This document shows, one piece after another, positions 42,200 through 51,548 of a stretch of 64,000 nt of DNA; positions within the stretch are counted from its first letter, which is position 1, and the number at the start of each line of letters is the position of its first letter. The stretch spans positions 126,923 to 190,922 of the forward strand of contig NZ_KI912451.1 in NCBI RefSeq assembly GCF_000518545.1, read 5' to 3'. The notes below the pieces were generated by a model. The model saw only the letters and a list, made by a program, of their open reading frames with translations, searched no databases and was not told the DNA's origin. Origin of the DNA: Hallella seregens ATCC 51272 (GTDB lineage: Bacteria > Bacteroidota > Bacteroidia > Bacteroidales > Bacteroidaceae). The translations under genes were made by a program, and so were the position numbers.

Positions 42200-43293
42200 A
42201 GAAGACAATCATTACGCTCATGCTGCTGCTTGTTGCTGGCATGGCATTCGCACAAAAGAATCATAAAATGGAAACAAAATATTTGTCGGCGCGCCAGTTG
42301 CATCTGGCCACGCTGGCCAGTCTTGAGGCACAAGGAGACATGACCCGTCTGGAGACGGCCGTGGCGGAGGCTTTGGAGGCCAAGGTGACAGTCAATGAAA
42401 TCAAGGAGGCTTTCTCCCAACTCTATGCCTACACGGGCTTTCCACGTTCGCTCAATGCGCTGGGCGTGTTGAGTAAGGTGCTCGAAACCCGCAAGGCTGA
42501 GGGCAAGAAAGACAACGAGGGCAAGGCCTGGGAACGCCCAAAAGAATGGGATGATGCCAAGGCTGCGCTTGCGCTGGGCGTTAAGAACCAGACGGAGCTG
42601 AGCGGACGGCCTTTCAATTATGACTTCTGCCCCCAGAATGATCACTACCTGAAGGCCCATCTCTTTGGCGACATCTTTGCGGGCAACCAGCTTTCAAACG
42701 CCGACCGCGAGATAGTGACGGTTGCCGCGTTGGCTTCGCTCAAGGGCGTCGCACCGCAGTTGGCCGCCCACAAGGCCGGTGCGGTGAACATGGGCAACAG
42801 CCGGGAGGCGGTGGACGAGCTCATGGCTTACCTGAGTGCCCAAGGCCTTTCCCAATGCGACAATGCCGCCGATGCCAATGCCGGCCCATGGCCCAAGGGC
42901 AATCCGAACACCGCGTATGCCAAGTATTTCATAGGCGAGAGCCATTTGGCAGGCATGACGCCGAAGAACTTGACGGCCGACGAGAAGACCGTGCTGCCGA
43001 TGTCCAACGTTACTTTTGAGCCGGGTTGCCGCAACAACTGGCATGTCCACCATGGCGCACACCAAATTTTGATTTGCGTATCGGGCAAGGGTTGGTACCA
43101 GGAGTGGGGCAAAGCACCCATAGCCCTTCATGCAGGAGACGTGATCGACATTCCGGAGGGCGTGAAGCATTGGCATGGCGCACAGAAAGACAGCTGGTTC
43201 CAGCATATCGCCATGCACGTGAAGACCGCCGACGAGGTCAGCAACGAATGGCTGGAGGCGGTGAGCGATGAGGTTTACAACAACTTGAAATAA
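42196..43293 (+). CDS. Exported carboxymuconolactone-decarboxylase/cupin fusion
   Basis: A 365-residue protein with a signal peptide (about 1-19). Two CMD/AhpD-like helical domains (about 35-105 and 150-215; DREIVTVAALASLKGVAPQLAAH) are followed by a C-terminal cupin whose metal ligands appear in WHVHHGAHQILICVSGKGWYQEWG and DVIDIPEGVKHWHGA. Such fusions sit with aldo/keto reductases and flavodoxins under AraC control in Bacteroidales. Here those partners are only remnants. The role is unclear, possibly detoxification or redox-linked. The start is coupled to the remnant flavodoxin stop. Confidence 0.85.
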   Translation: MKKTIITLMLLLVAGMAFAQKNHKMETKYLSARQLHLATLASLEAQGDMTRLETAVAEALEAKVTVNEIKEAFSQLYAYTGFPRSLNALGVLSKVLETRKAEGKKDNEGKAWERPKEWDDAKAALALGVKNQTELSGRPFNYDFCPQNDHYLKAHLFGDIFAGNQLSNADREIVTVAALASLKGVAPQLAAHKAGAVNMGNSREAVDELMAYLSAQGLSQCDNAADANAGPWPKGNPNTAYAKYFIGESHLAGMTPKNLTADEKTVLPMSNVTFEPGCRNNWHVHHGAHQILICVSGKGWYQEWGKAPIALHAGDVIDIPEGVKHWHGAQKDSWFQHIAMHVKTADEVSNEWLEAVSDEVYNNLK

Positions 43294-43370
43294 GGGCATG
43301 AACACTCACGAGGGTGCGTTGTTCGGGGCATGACAATGCCGGTTCATGCACGAAACATGGGCAGTGAAAG

Positions 43371-43411
43371 CAAACGGTGCCAGGCTACTTGTCGTTGTAG
43401 CTTGGCACCGT
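43371..43411 (+). terminator. Terminator after the CMD-cupin gene
   Basis: Arms AAACGGTGCCAGGCTAC and GTAGCTTGGCACCGTTT (one bulge) with TTGTCTTGTTTT after. The remaining 43412-43549 contains no gene that I recognise. Confidence 0.8.
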
Positions 43412-43549
43412 TTGTCTTGTTTTCTCCCTTGAGAGCAGTTTGTGTCTAAACGAATGTTAAAAGTAACACTACCCTGTAACCTTTCCTCCGGCCGCTCGTC
43501 ATTCTTACAGTAACAGCAAAAAGATCTGCACAACTCAAGCAACGGCAAG

Positions 43550-44044
43550 ATGGATTACAAGTACATCCAACAACTTCTGGAGCGCTACTGGCGCTGCGAG
43601 ACGACTCTCAATGAAGAGGGCATCCTGCGGGCGTTCTTCAGTCAGGACGAGGTTCCGGCTGAACTGGGGCGTTACAAGGCTCTCTTCTGCTATGAAGAGT
43701 GCGAGAAGTCGGCCGATGTGCTGGGCGATGACTTCGACGAGAAGATACGTGCAATGATAGAAGAGCCCAAGCCGGTAAGGGCACGCGTCATCACAATGCC
43801 GCAACGCTTGAGGCCGTTGTTCAAGGCTGCGGCCGTGGTGGCCATCATCCTTACGCTGAGCAACGCCATGCAGGTGCCGTTCGGGCAGCAGAATGCCGAC
43901 TCCATCAGTAGTTTCGACGGCTACGACAAGCCCGAGCTGGACAAGGGTACCTCGGTGGCCATGGGTGACAGTGCGGTGGTGGACACGATGAAGCAGAGCA
44001 TGATCGAGCCAAGTGTGCCCATACGTGAAGCTGTTGTCAAATAA
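43550..44044 (+). CDS. Putative anti-sigma-like small membrane protein
   Basis: 164 residues. A soluble N-terminal part (MDYKYIQQLLERYWRCETTLNEEGILRAFF...) is followed by one membrane helix (FKAAAVVAIILTLSNAM, ~91-107) and a Ser/Asp-rich tail. The N-terminal zone resembles Bacteroidales proteins normally encoded just after an ECF sigma-factor gene and sometimes thought to be anti-sigma factors. No sigma gene is present here. Function is therefore inferred weakly from recalled context elsewhere. Confidence 0.5.
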   Translation: MDYKYIQQLLERYWRCETTLNEEGILRAFFSQDEVPAELGRYKALFCYEECEKSADVLGDDFDEKIRAMIEEPKPVRARVITMPQRLRPLFKAAAVVAIILTLSNAMQVPFGQQNADSISSFDGYDKPELDKGTSVAMGDSAVVDTMKQSMIEPSVPIREAVVK

Positions 44045-44148
44045 GAATATTTCTATGCTTTCTCTATAAAAATCATGTTTAGTAAAACAACAACGAAGCT
44101 GTGAAGCTTCATTTCTCTCAAATTTTTCATAACATACTAATGTAAGTT

Positions 44149-44185
44149 AAGGGACCACAACTCTGTCGCGAGTATGTGGTCCCTT
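44149..44185. terminator. Bidirectional terminator
   Basis: AAGGGACCACA (44149-44159) and TGTGGTCCCTT (44175-44185), between the convergent small membrane protein and CPBP genes. Confidence 0.75.
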
Positions 44186-44220
44186 ATCTGTATATGGTGG
44201 ATTTCGCCCTGTGCACCAAG

Positions 44221-45060
44221 CTATTTGCCAGCCCGTTTCAGGCGGATGGAAAGTTGGAGCAGGCTGGGCAGGAGGATACAGACGGAGAAAGCGAGGCCCA
44301 TCCACATCATGCGGCTGTCGCCATGGAAGAGGTCGATGAGCTTGCCGTCGGCCATTTGGGGCATGAGATTGAACATGATGTAGGCCACCGTGTTGTTGAT
44401 CCAATGAAAGACTACGCCAGGAATGATGGAGTCGGTGCGATAGTACATCCAGCCGAGCAGCAGTCCGATGAGGGTGGCATGGACAAATTGCGGCAGGTTC
44501 AGGTGTACAGCCCCGAACAGGACAGCTGAGACAAGGATGGCCAACCCATGCCGACGAGGACCCAGCAACCGCAGCAATGTGCGCAGCACGGCTCCCCGGA
44601 ACACCAGTTCCTCGGCCAACGGAGCCAGGATGCCGATGGCCAGGTAGCCCGTGGGCTCGCCCATAATCTCTGCAAACATCTTCTGGGTGGCAACGGGCAA
44701 GGAGAGAGCCAGCTGGTCTTGCAGCCACTCGGAGGGCAGGATGGAGCCCAGCGAGGCAAAGACCACCCAGGCAAGGACCTGCCAGGGATGGGTGGACAGC
44801 CATGCGCGCGACAGCAAAGCCCATCGCAGGGTGGTGAAAACGGTGAGGGTGAGGACGCTGCCCAACACGGATGCGAGCACCAACTGCTTGCCCGACAGCT
44901 GAAACCCGCCAGTGGCCAGCTGGGCATAGAACCGACTCCAAGAGCCATTCTGCACCCACACATCGACCGCAGCCACGCCGACAGTAACGACATACTGTAT
45001 CAAAAAGAACACGACGATGAAAAACAATACGTCGAGTATTCCGCGAACATTCTTATTCAT
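44221..45060 (-). CDS. CPBP-family intramembrane metalloprotease
   Basis: A 279-residue membrane protein with about 7-8 helices and the CAAX/CPBP motifs: EELVFRG (motif 1), FGAVHLNLPQF (motif 2, His) and HWINN (motif 3). Relatives cleave prenylated or other membrane proteins; in bacteria some give bacteriocin self-immunity. It is the last gene of a leftward operon, 12 bp after ribF. Confidence 0.85.
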   Translation of the reverse strand: MNKNVRGILDVLFFIVVFFLIQYVVTVGVAAVDVWVQNGSWSRFYAQLATGGFQLSGKQLVLASVLGSVLTLTVFTTLRWALLSRAWLSTHPWQVLAWVVFASLGSILPSEWLQDQLALSLPVATQKMFAEIMGEPTGYLAIGILAPLAEELVFRGAVLRTLLRLLGPRRHGLAILVSAVLFGAVHLNLPQFVHATLIGLLLGWMYYRTDSIIPGVVFHWINNTVAYIMFNLMPQMADGKLIDLFHGDSRMMWMGLAFSVCILLPSLLQLSIRLKRAGK

Positions 45061-45072
45061 GTGTTATGAGAT

Positions 45073-46017
45073 TTAATCCATTTCATCGTTAAACAAGGCT
45101 TCCACCTGCTGCTCGTCGTCCTTGAGTTGCTCGATGAGCTGCGTCACATGCTCGAAGTGACGTTCGCTGCGGATGCGACGGATGAAGGAGAGTTGCAGCA
45201 GTTTGCCGTAAATGTTGTCGTGGAAGCGGAAGATAAAGGTTTCCAGTGTGCGTTGTGAACCGCCAAACGTGGGCCGTGTGCCGATGTTGGTCATGGCGGG
45301 CATGAAGGCCACAGTCTGTTCCAAACGGGCCCTGACGGCATACACACCGCCCCCGGGGACAAGCTGCCCGAATTCGGAAGTGTCGAGGTTGGCCGTGGGA
45401 AAACCGAGTTCCCGTCCTTTCTTAAAGCCGTCTACGACGCGCCCTACCACCGTAAAGGGATAGCCAAGACACTGATTGGCCATTGTGATTTCACCCTCGC
45501 GAAGAAACGACCGCACCACGGAAGAACTGACTTGCACGCCATTCAGCAGGAAAGCGGGCTGCCGAACCACCTGCATTCCCATCTGCCGACCGTATTCCAC
45601 ATAGTCGTCGAAGCCCTCGCTTCGGTTGTGTCCGAAGCGGTTGTCGTAGCCGGTCACCAGCCGGCGGACACCGAGACGCCCGACCAGCACCTGCTGCATG
45701 AATGCGCGGGCCGAGAGACGGGCCATGGCTTCATCGAAATGAAGCACCACCACGATGTCCACACCCGTGCGTGCCAAATGCAGCAACTTGGCATCGAACG
45801 TGGTGAGGAGCTCGGGCTGATAGTCTTGTTGGAGCACCTGACGGGGATGACGGTCGAAAGTGATGACCATCGAGCGCATTCCCTCTGCCCGTGCATCGGC
45901 TATGACCCGGCGGATGAGGTACTGATGCCCCCGGTGAACACCGTCGAAAAATCCGACGGTGGCCACGCTGGGCAGGGTTTGTGGAGCTGTGTGGGCATCC
46001 AAATAGAGCGTCTTCAT
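45073..46017 (-). CDS. ribF: Bifunctional riboflavin kinase / FAD synthetase
   Basis: Makes FMN and FAD from riboflavin and ATP in the cytoplasm. The N-terminal nucleotidyltransferase part has ATVGFFDGVHRGHQYLI and VSSSVVRSFLREGEI. The C-terminal flavokinase part has GYPFTVVGRVVDGFKKGRELGFPTANL and NIGTRPTFGG. The start at 46017 (MKTLYLD, 314 residues) is used because its ATG overlaps the stop of the Ca-ATPase gene (ATGA), which implies coupled translation. Confidence 0.95.
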   Translation of the reverse strand: MKTLYLDAHTAPQTLPSVATVGFFDGVHRGHQYLIRRVIADARAEGMRSMVITFDRHPRQVLQQDYQPELLTTFDAKLLHLARTGVDIVVVLHFDEAMARLSARAFMQQVLVGRLGVRRLVTGYDNRFGHNRSEGFDDYVEYGRQMGMQVVRQPAFLLNGVQVSSSVVRSFLREGEITMANQCLGYPFTVVGRVVDGFKKGRELGFPTANLDTSEFGQLVPGGGVYAVRARLEQTVAFMPAMTNIGTRPTFGGSQRTLETFIFRFHDNIYGKLLQLSFIRRIRSERHFEHVTQLIEQLKDDEQQVEALFNDEMD

Positions 46018-48749
46018 GCCCGATGACGATGAACCAACCGACAGACGGCACGCCACAGCTCACCGCCGCCAAAGACAAACAGGCCCGTGAGCCCCACGAT
46101 GCCGGCCCACTCACCAAAGCTCAGCGGTTGGGTGCGGAACATGCGGCCGCCAAACGTAACGATGAGCCACTGTCCTGCAAGGATAAGCAGCAGGACGAAC
46201 AAAAGGCCGCGTTCGCGCAGGATATGGCGCAAGGCGCTGTGGCAGGAGCCGAGGCACTTGGCGTTGAGCAGGTTCCAGAACTGGAGCATTACAAAGGTGG
46301 TGAAGAAGAGGGTAAGCTCGTGTACGTCGATAATGCTGCCGGCCCCATGACGTTCGCACCAAATCAGGAACACAAACATCACGGCAAAGAACAAGATGCC
46401 GCAGGACAGGATGCCCCGTCCTATGGGGCGGGAGATGATAAACTCACGCTGAGAACGGGGCTTGTCGAGCATCACTTCACGGGACGGTGCGAGCGAGGCC
46501 AGGGCCATGGCGGCGAAACTGTCCATGATAAGGTTAACCCAAAGAATCTGTGTGACCGTGAGCGGCATCTCGGTGCCGATGAACGAGCCGCCGAGCACGA
46601 GCAGCAGAGCCGAGAGGTTGACTACCAATTGGAAGTAGAGAAAGCGCTGGATGTTCTTATAGAGCGAACGGCCCCACATGACTGCCGAAGCAATGGAATG
46701 GAAGCTGTCGTCGAGCAGCGTGATGTCGGAAGCTCGCTTGGCCACCGAAGTGCCCGAGCCCAGCGATAGTCCCACGTGCGCATAGTTGAGGGCCGGTGCA
46801 TCGTTGGTGCCGTCGCCGGTGACGGCCACCACCTCGCCGTGTTTCTGGAGAAGCTGCACCAAACGCTGCTTGTCGGCCGGCCGGGCACGCGACATCACGC
46901 AAAGATGCTCCACGCAATCGTAGGCTTCCTTGTCGGAGAGGGCGGCAAATTCCGCCCCTGTGATGTGCCAACGCTCCCGACCCTTACCGTTCTCTTTCCC
47001 CTTACTTTCCAGACAGCTGATTTGTCGGGCTATTTCGATGGCTGTTTCCGAGGTGTCGCCCGTGACAACCTTGACCTTGATGCCTGCCCTGTGGCATTGG
47101 GCAATGGCAGCGGGGACATCCGCCCTCACAGGATCGCTGATGGCTACGACAGCCTGTCCATGATAGTCGGCATGGCTTGAGAGTTCGGCAAAGGTACCCT
47201 CGCGAAAAGCCAGAACCAGGGTGCGCATGGCTTGCCGCTGGTAGCCGGACAGTGTCCGGTCGATGTCTTGGCGTGCTTCGGTCGTAAGTCTACAGGCCCC
47301 AAGCACGGTCTCGGGAGCGCCTTTCAGAAAGGTCCAAGGCCGGCCGTCAATGCTAACGGTAGTGGCCATATACTTCTTTTCTGTGGAGAACGCGATCTGT
47401 TCTTGTACGGGATATTTGTGGCGGAGCTTGAGATAGTCGTATCCATTTTCTTTCAGCCACAGGAGCAGTGCCCCCTCTGTCGGGTTGCCGATGGGGGTGT
47501 CTCCGTCGAGTTCTGCCGTCGTGTTCACGGCAATGGCTATGGCAAGCCACTCTTGGATTCTGTCGGACTCCAAACTATCGCTATTGAGAGAGGGATAATC
47601 TTTTTCCGGATTACAGTCGGAGATAGGGGTGAGGCTTCCCACTTGCATCTTGTTTTCCGTCAGTGTTCCTGTCTTGTCGGTACAAATTACGGTTACTGCC
47701 CCCATGGTCTCGGAGGCATGGAGCTTGCGGACAAGGTTGTTGGACTTCAGCATGCGTCGCATGTTGAGTGCCAAGGCTAAGGTGACGGCCATGGGAAGTC
47801 CCTCGGGAACAGCCATCACAATCAGCGTGACAGCCATCATGAAATAGTTGAGCACCACCAGTGCCATGGCAAAATAATCCGTACCATGCCAAATGGGATT
47901 GGTCAGGATGTCGCGGACGAGAAAACACACAAAGGCAATCACGGCCACCGTGGTGCCGAAGATGGAAATGAGCTTGGCCAGCTTGGCCAGCTGCATGCTG
48001 AGCGGGGTTTTGGTATGGGTGGTTTCTGTGGCACTGGCGGCAACTCTGCCTATTTCTGTCTTGTCACCGACACGGGTCACAACAGCCTCGCCATGACCGT
48101 TCATCACCATGGTGGAACGCAGGATGAGATGGGCAGGATAGGTTGCTCCGCCATGAGCTCCCTCGTTTTGTTGTTCCCCGTTCTGCCCCTGAAAAGAGCT
48201 GGAAAAAACCGCTTTTGTTGTCAGAGGCTCCCCCGTCAGGCTCGACTCGTCAACCTGAAGATTCACGCATTCCAGCAATTCGGCATCAGCTGGAATCTCA
48301 TCGCCCACGCCAACCAGGATGACATCACCCACAACAACGTCGCGGCGAGGAATCTCCACTACCCGGCCATTGCGGCGCACCTTTACGGGCTGGTCTTCGT
48401 TGATGGCTGTAAGCAGACGGAATTTGCTGGCCGCGTCACGTTCGAAATAGAACCCCACCGTCGTAGCAATCACAATGGCCAGCAGGATTCCAAAGGTCTC
48501 AACAAAGTCGTTCTCGATAAAGGCCAAGACCAATGAAACGGCTGCAGCTACCAGCAAAATCTGAATAATCGGATCCCGATATTTCTCCATGTAGAGTTTC
48601 CACATGGAAGTACGCTTGGGCGGTGTCAATACATTGTCACCATGTCTCTGCCGACTCTCCAAGACTTGGGTGTCTGTCAGGCCATGCTTCGTATCCTGCA
48701 CCTCCTCGTCGGTCAAGTCCTGCCAATTATTTTGCACTTGATGATTCAT
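46014..48749 (-). CDS. P-type calcium-transporting ATPase (PMCA-like)
   Basis: A 911-residue inner-membrane P2-type ATPase expected to export Ca2+. It contains the actuator motif DESSLTGEP, the phosphorylation motif CTDKTGTLTENKM, the nucleotide-binding KGAPE, the hinge VTGDGTNDAPAL, and about ten membrane helices. The metal-site segment MAVPEGLPMAV is typical of the calcium-pump group. The start at 48749 (MNHQVQNN) is supported by a promoter box at 48806-48813, which lies inside the longer open frame. It is the first gene of an operon with ribF and the CPBP protease. Confidence 0.9.
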   Translation of the reverse strand: MNHQVQNNWQDLTDEEVQDTKHGLTDTQVLESRQRHGDNVLTPPKRTSMWKLYMEKYRDPIIQILLVAAAVSLVLAFIENDFVETFGILLAIVIATTVGFYFERDAASKFRLLTAINEDQPVKVRRNGRVVEIPRRDVVVGDVILVGVGDEIPADAELLECVNLQVDESSLTGEPLTTKAVFSSSFQGQNGEQQNEGAHGGATYPAHLILRSTMVMNGHGEAVVTRVGDKTEIGRVAASATETTHTKTPLSMQLAKLAKLISIFGTTVAVIAFVCFLVRDILTNPIWHGTDYFAMALVVLNYFMMAVTLIVMAVPEGLPMAVTLALALNMRRMLKSNNLVRKLHASETMGAVTVICTDKTGTLTENKMQVGSLTPISDCNPEKDYPSLNSDSLESDRIQEWLAIAIAVNTTAELDGDTPIGNPTEGALLLWLKENGYDYLKLRHKYPVQEQIAFSTEKKYMATTVSIDGRPWTFLKGAPETVLGACRLTTEARQDIDRTLSGYQRQAMRTLVLAFREGTFAELSSHADYHGQAVVAISDPVRADVPAAIAQCHRAGIKVKVVTGDTSETAIEIARQISCLESKGKENGKGRERWHITGAEFAALSDKEAYDCVEHLCVMSRARPADKQRLVQLLQKHGEVVAVTGDGTNDAPALNYAHVGLSLGSGTSVAKRASDITLLDDSFHSIASAVMWGRSLYKNIQRFLYFQLVVNLSALLLVLGGSFIGTEMPLTVTQILWVNLIMDSFAAMALASLAPSREVMLDKPRSQREFIISRPIGRGILSCGILFFAVMFVFLIWCERHGAGSIIDVHELTLFFTTFVMLQFWNLLNAKCLGSCHSALRHILRERGLLFVLLLILAGQWLIVTFGGRMFRTQPLSFGEWAGIVGLTGLFVFGGGELWRAVCRLVHRHRA

Positions 48750-48805
48750 AATTCTTCTATGCTTGTTGATGCACATCTTGCGCCACCAATTCTCACTATC
48801 ACTTG

Positions 48806-48813
48806 CAAAGTTA
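48806..48813 (-). promoter_or_regulatory. -7 box of the Ca-ATPase operon
   Basis: Minus-strand TAACTTTG with a weak TTGG about 20 bp upstream. The leader is about 50 nt. Confidence 0.55.
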
Positions 48814-48874
48814 GCTAAATTACCCATAATTGCCAATACATTCCTTTTGATTTAGCGACTTTTTGCAAAAAACA

Positions 48875-48906
48875 TTTGGTTATTTGCCCAAATCCCCTTA
48901 CCTTTG
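48875..48906 (+). promoter_or_regulatory. Promoter of the tRNA gene
   Basis: TTTG (48875-48878), 20 bp, TACCTTTG (48899-48906), about 40 bp before the tRNA. Confidence 0.65.
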
Positions 48907-48945
48907 CAAAACAACTTATTGCTTTCTTTTGTACAGCAACAAGCC

Positions 48946-49019
48946 GGACTTGTAGCTCAGTTGGTTAGAGCAACAGACTCATAATCTGGAGGTCCCTGGT
49001 TCAAGCCCAGGCTGGTCCA
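48946..49019 (+). tRNA. tRNA with CAT anticodon (Met, or Ile2 if lysidine-modified)
   Basis: A 74-nt cloverleaf. The acceptor GGACTTG pairs with CTGGTCC except for one T-T pair. The D arm is GCTCAGTTGGTTAGAGC, the anticodon loop is CTCATAA, and the T arm is CCTGGTTCAAGCCCAGG. Whether it serves Met or AUA-Ile cannot be decided by eye. It marks the border between the GC-rich backbone and the AT-rich island. Confidence 0.92.
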
Positions 49020-49031
49020 CATTAAAAATCA

Positions 49032-49062
49032 AGCACTTACGAGTTTCTCGCAAGTGCTTTTT
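49032..49062 (+). terminator. tRNA terminator
   Basis: AGCACTT-A-CGAG-TTT-CTCG-C-AAGTGCT followed by TTTTTC. Beyond it, 49063-49300 contains three GTGACC repeats and AT-rich sequence but no gene that I can support. Confidence 0.75.
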
Positions 49063-49305
49063 CTTTTCTTGGTGACCTTCAGGTGACCTTTTTGAAGCAA
49101 AAGTGACCCTCCGTGCCCCCCTGAAACTTAGGGTGATTTTTTGTGAGTTCAAGAAATGTTTTCGCAAATTAGAAACGAAAACAAGCAAGTCAATCGTACC
49201 AATGTTTTTGTGTCGCCAAACATAGTTTATACATATATTTATTATATGTGTTACAGGCGTCAATCTGCCTAAAAAGAGTTAATTGCATGCTTCGTTTTGG
49301 AAGAA

Positions 49306-49351
49306 ATTTTCTAAATTAGAAAATTATTTCGATTTTTTATTTGTATATTTG
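49306..49351 (+). promoter_or_regulatory. Controller-box palindrome and promoter of the R-M operon
   Basis: A perfect 19-bp palindrome, ATTTTCTAAATTAGAAAAT (49306-49324), ends 19 bp before the -7 box TATATTTG (49344-49351). It therefore covers the -33 position. It fits an operator for the small XRE protein encoded immediately downstream. The leader is only about 11 nt. Confidence 0.65.
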
Positions 49352-49368
49352 CAGCAAAACATTGCAGT

Positions 49369-49593
49369 ATGGAACAAAAGAATTTGAATAGATTACGGGT
49401 AATTATTGCCGAAAAGAACCTAACCAACAAGTGGCTCTCTGAGCAACTTGGTGTTGGGCAGGCAACAATTTCCAAATGGGTACAGAATAATGCCCAGCCA
49501 AATCTTGAAATGCTTATCAAAATAGCAAAGGTCTTAAATGTTGACCTCAATGAACTTGTGCGTTTTGATGAAGTATCGATTAACGAAAAATAG
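49369..49593 (+). CDS. XRE-family controller protein of the R-M system
   Basis: A 74-residue HTH_3 protein (LTNKWLSEQLGVGQATISKWVQ at about 18-39, then LIKIAKVLNVDLNELV). Its length, position ahead of methylase and nuclease genes, and the palindrome at its own promoter fit a C (controller) protein. C proteins delay nuclease expression until DNA is methylated. Autoregulation is inferred. Confidence 0.75.
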   Translation: MEQKNLNRLRVIIAEKNLTNKWLSEQLGVGQATISKWVQNNAQPNLEMLIKIAKVLNVDLNELVRFDEVSINEK

Positions 49594-49605
49594 AAATACG
49601 TTAAA

Positions 49606-50631
49606 ATGGTTAATACTTTCAACATAAGTAATCGTAGGTATCTCGGTAATAAATATAAGTTGCTTGAGTGGATTAAACGAATTGTAGAAGAGAATTGTAC
49701 AGACGTTAATTCTTTCTTTGATGTATTCTCAGGAACAGGTAGTGTGGCTTCAGCATTTCAAGATAAGCGTCTGGTTGTCTGTGATATGATGAGAAGTAAT
49801 TATTATGCAGCACTCTGTTGGTTTTCACCTGAAAATATTGACAGAGAGAAACTTACTCAGCTTATGGAATACTATAATGCTTATGATACATCAAATGAGG
49901 ACAATTATATGTCGCAAAACTTTTCTGACACATATTTTGACAAAAGAACATGTCAGAAAATAGGATTTATTAGAGATGACATAGAGCAACAGCTCTCCAT
50001 AGGTCATGTTAATACAAGGGAACATGCTTGTGTTATTACATCATTGTTTTACGCAATGGATCGAATAAGTCATACATGTGGTCATTATGATTCGTTCATA
50101 AGAGATGGAAAATATGATGGTGTTTTGGAATTACGTATGCCAGAGAATGATTATCCACTAAATGAAGGGAATCATATTTACTGCGCAGATAGTAATGACA
50201 TCGCTGGTTTAGACGAAGTTGACATTGCTTATTTAGACCCTCCATATAATAGCCGTCAGTATTGTGACGCATATCATTTATTAGAAAATGTTGCTTTATG
50301 GACTAAACCTAAAGTTTTTGGTGTGGCTAAGAAGATGGACAGGACAAAAATGAAAAGTAAGTATTGCAAGAGTATTCAAGCAGCAATTGCACTTGAAGAC
50401 CTTGTAAGGAAATTGCGCTGTCGCTATATTTTGTTTAGTTATAATAATAATGGCAAGAAACTTCAATGTCGGAGTAATGCAAAACTGACAGATGAAGAGA
50501 TTGTTAGAATACTTTCAATTAGAGGTGATGTCCAAGTATTTACAACTGAATACAAGGGCTTTGAGGCTGGATATGAAGCTAAAAATAAAGATAATCAGGA
50601 AAGACTTTTCTTATGCAGCGTAAACAGATAA
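49606..50631 (+). CDS. N6-adenine DNA methylase 1 (D12 class)
   Basis: A 341-residue adenine methyltransferase. The AdoMet motif is FFDVFSGTGSVA (about 38-49) and the catalytic motif is DPPYNSRQY (Asp211-Tyr214). RRYLGNKYKLLEWI near the start is typical of the D12/Dam-like class. It overlaps the next methylase by 19 bp. With that gene it probably protects the two strands of one asymmetric recognition site. Confidence 0.9.
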   Translation: MVNTFNISNRRYLGNKYKLLEWIKRIVEENCTDVNSFFDVFSGTGSVASAFQDKRLVVCDMMRSNYYAALCWFSPENIDREKLTQLMEYYNAYDTSNEDNYMSQNFSDTYFDKRTCQKIGFIRDDIEQQLSIGHVNTREHACVITSLFYAMDRISHTCGHYDSFIRDGKYDGVLELRMPENDYPLNEGNHIYCADSNDIAGLDEVDIAYLDPPYNSRQYCDAYHLLENVALWTKPKVFGVAKKMDRTKMKSKYCKSIQAAIALEDLVRKLRCRYILFSYNNNGKKLQCRSNAKLTDEEIVRILSIRGDVQVFTTEYKGFEAGYEAKNKDNQERLFLCSVNR

Positions 50632-51542
50632 AGAATTATACATCTTCTCCGCTGAATTATATCGGAGGTAAGGCACGTATTCTTGACCAAATGTTGCCTT
50701 TTATGCCCACTGACATTGATATATTCGTAGATTTGTTTTGTGGGGGATGCAATGTTGGTATGAATGTGTCTGCTGGCTACACCATTTATAATGACACTTC
50801 CAAACCTTTGATTAGCCTTATAAAGGCTTTGAAAAGAATGAAGAATGAAACAATCATCAAAAGAATCAATGAATTGATTGATGAGTTTGAATTTAGTCGT
50901 ACCCGTGACCATAATTTCAAGTATTATGGAGGGGATGCTAACAAAGGTGTATCAGCCTATAATAGAGAAAAGTTTCTGCGTCTTAGGGATAGGTTTAATA
51001 ACTACCCCCAAAAGGATAACCAATACTATATATTGTTATATACTCTAATTTTGTTCGGATTTAATAATCAGTTGCGTTTTAATGATAATGGTGAATTTAA
51101 CCTACCTGTAGGTAAGCGAGATTTCAATACTGCCATTGAAGCCAAACTTGTAAAATTCTTGGATGCTTTACGACTTCAAGATTGTGAATTTCAAACAAAG
51201 GATTTTAGAAAATTTGATTTTAATGGGCTAACACAGAATAGTTTGGTTTACTGTGACCCTCCTTATTTGATTACTACTGCAACGTATAATGAGAAGGATG
51301 GTTGGAATGAACAGGACGAACGTGATTTGCTGGATATTCTTGACAATTTAAGCAGAAGAGAAATAAGATTCGCGCTTAGCAATGTCCTCCAGCATGAGGG
51401 AAAGGAAAACACACTCCTTAAAGAGTGGATAGAACTTCATAACTATAATGTTCATGAGCTTTTCATGGATTATCATTATAGCAACTACCAGAAAAAATCC
51501 AAAAAGGCAGAATCGCAAGAGGTACTTATCACAAACTATTAA
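50613..51542 (+). CDS. N6-adenine DNA methylase 2 (D12/Dam class)
   Basis: A 309-residue adenine methyltransferase with SPLNYIGGKARILDQMLPFMP at the start, the AdoMet motif FVDLFCGGCNVG and the catalytic DPPYLITTATY (from Asp215). It is related to, but clearly different from, the preceding methylase, so it is not a recent duplicate. It ends 6 bp before the restriction enzyme start, consistent with one transcript. Confidence 0.9.
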   Translation: MQRKQIKNYTSSPLNYIGGKARILDQMLPFMPTDIDIFVDLFCGGCNVGMNVSAGYTIYNDTSKPLISLIKALKRMKNETIIKRINELIDEFEFSRTRDHNFKYYGGDANKGVSAYNREKFLRLRDRFNNYPQKDNQYYILLYTLILFGFNNQLRFNDNGEFNLPVGKRDFNTAIEAKLVKFLDALRLQDCEFQTKDFRKFDFNGLTQNSLVYCDPPYLITTATYNEKDGWNEQDERDLLDILDNLSRREIRFALSNVLQHEGKENTLLKEWIELHNYNVHELFMDYHYSNYQKKSKKAESQEVLITNY

Positions 51543-51548
51543 AATATT

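Noticed and set aside
48979..49263. Minus-strand 94-residue frame ending VDQPGLEPGTSRL
   Set aside because: The C-terminal part is the antisense of the tRNA, a well-known false protein in databases; nothing else supports a gene.
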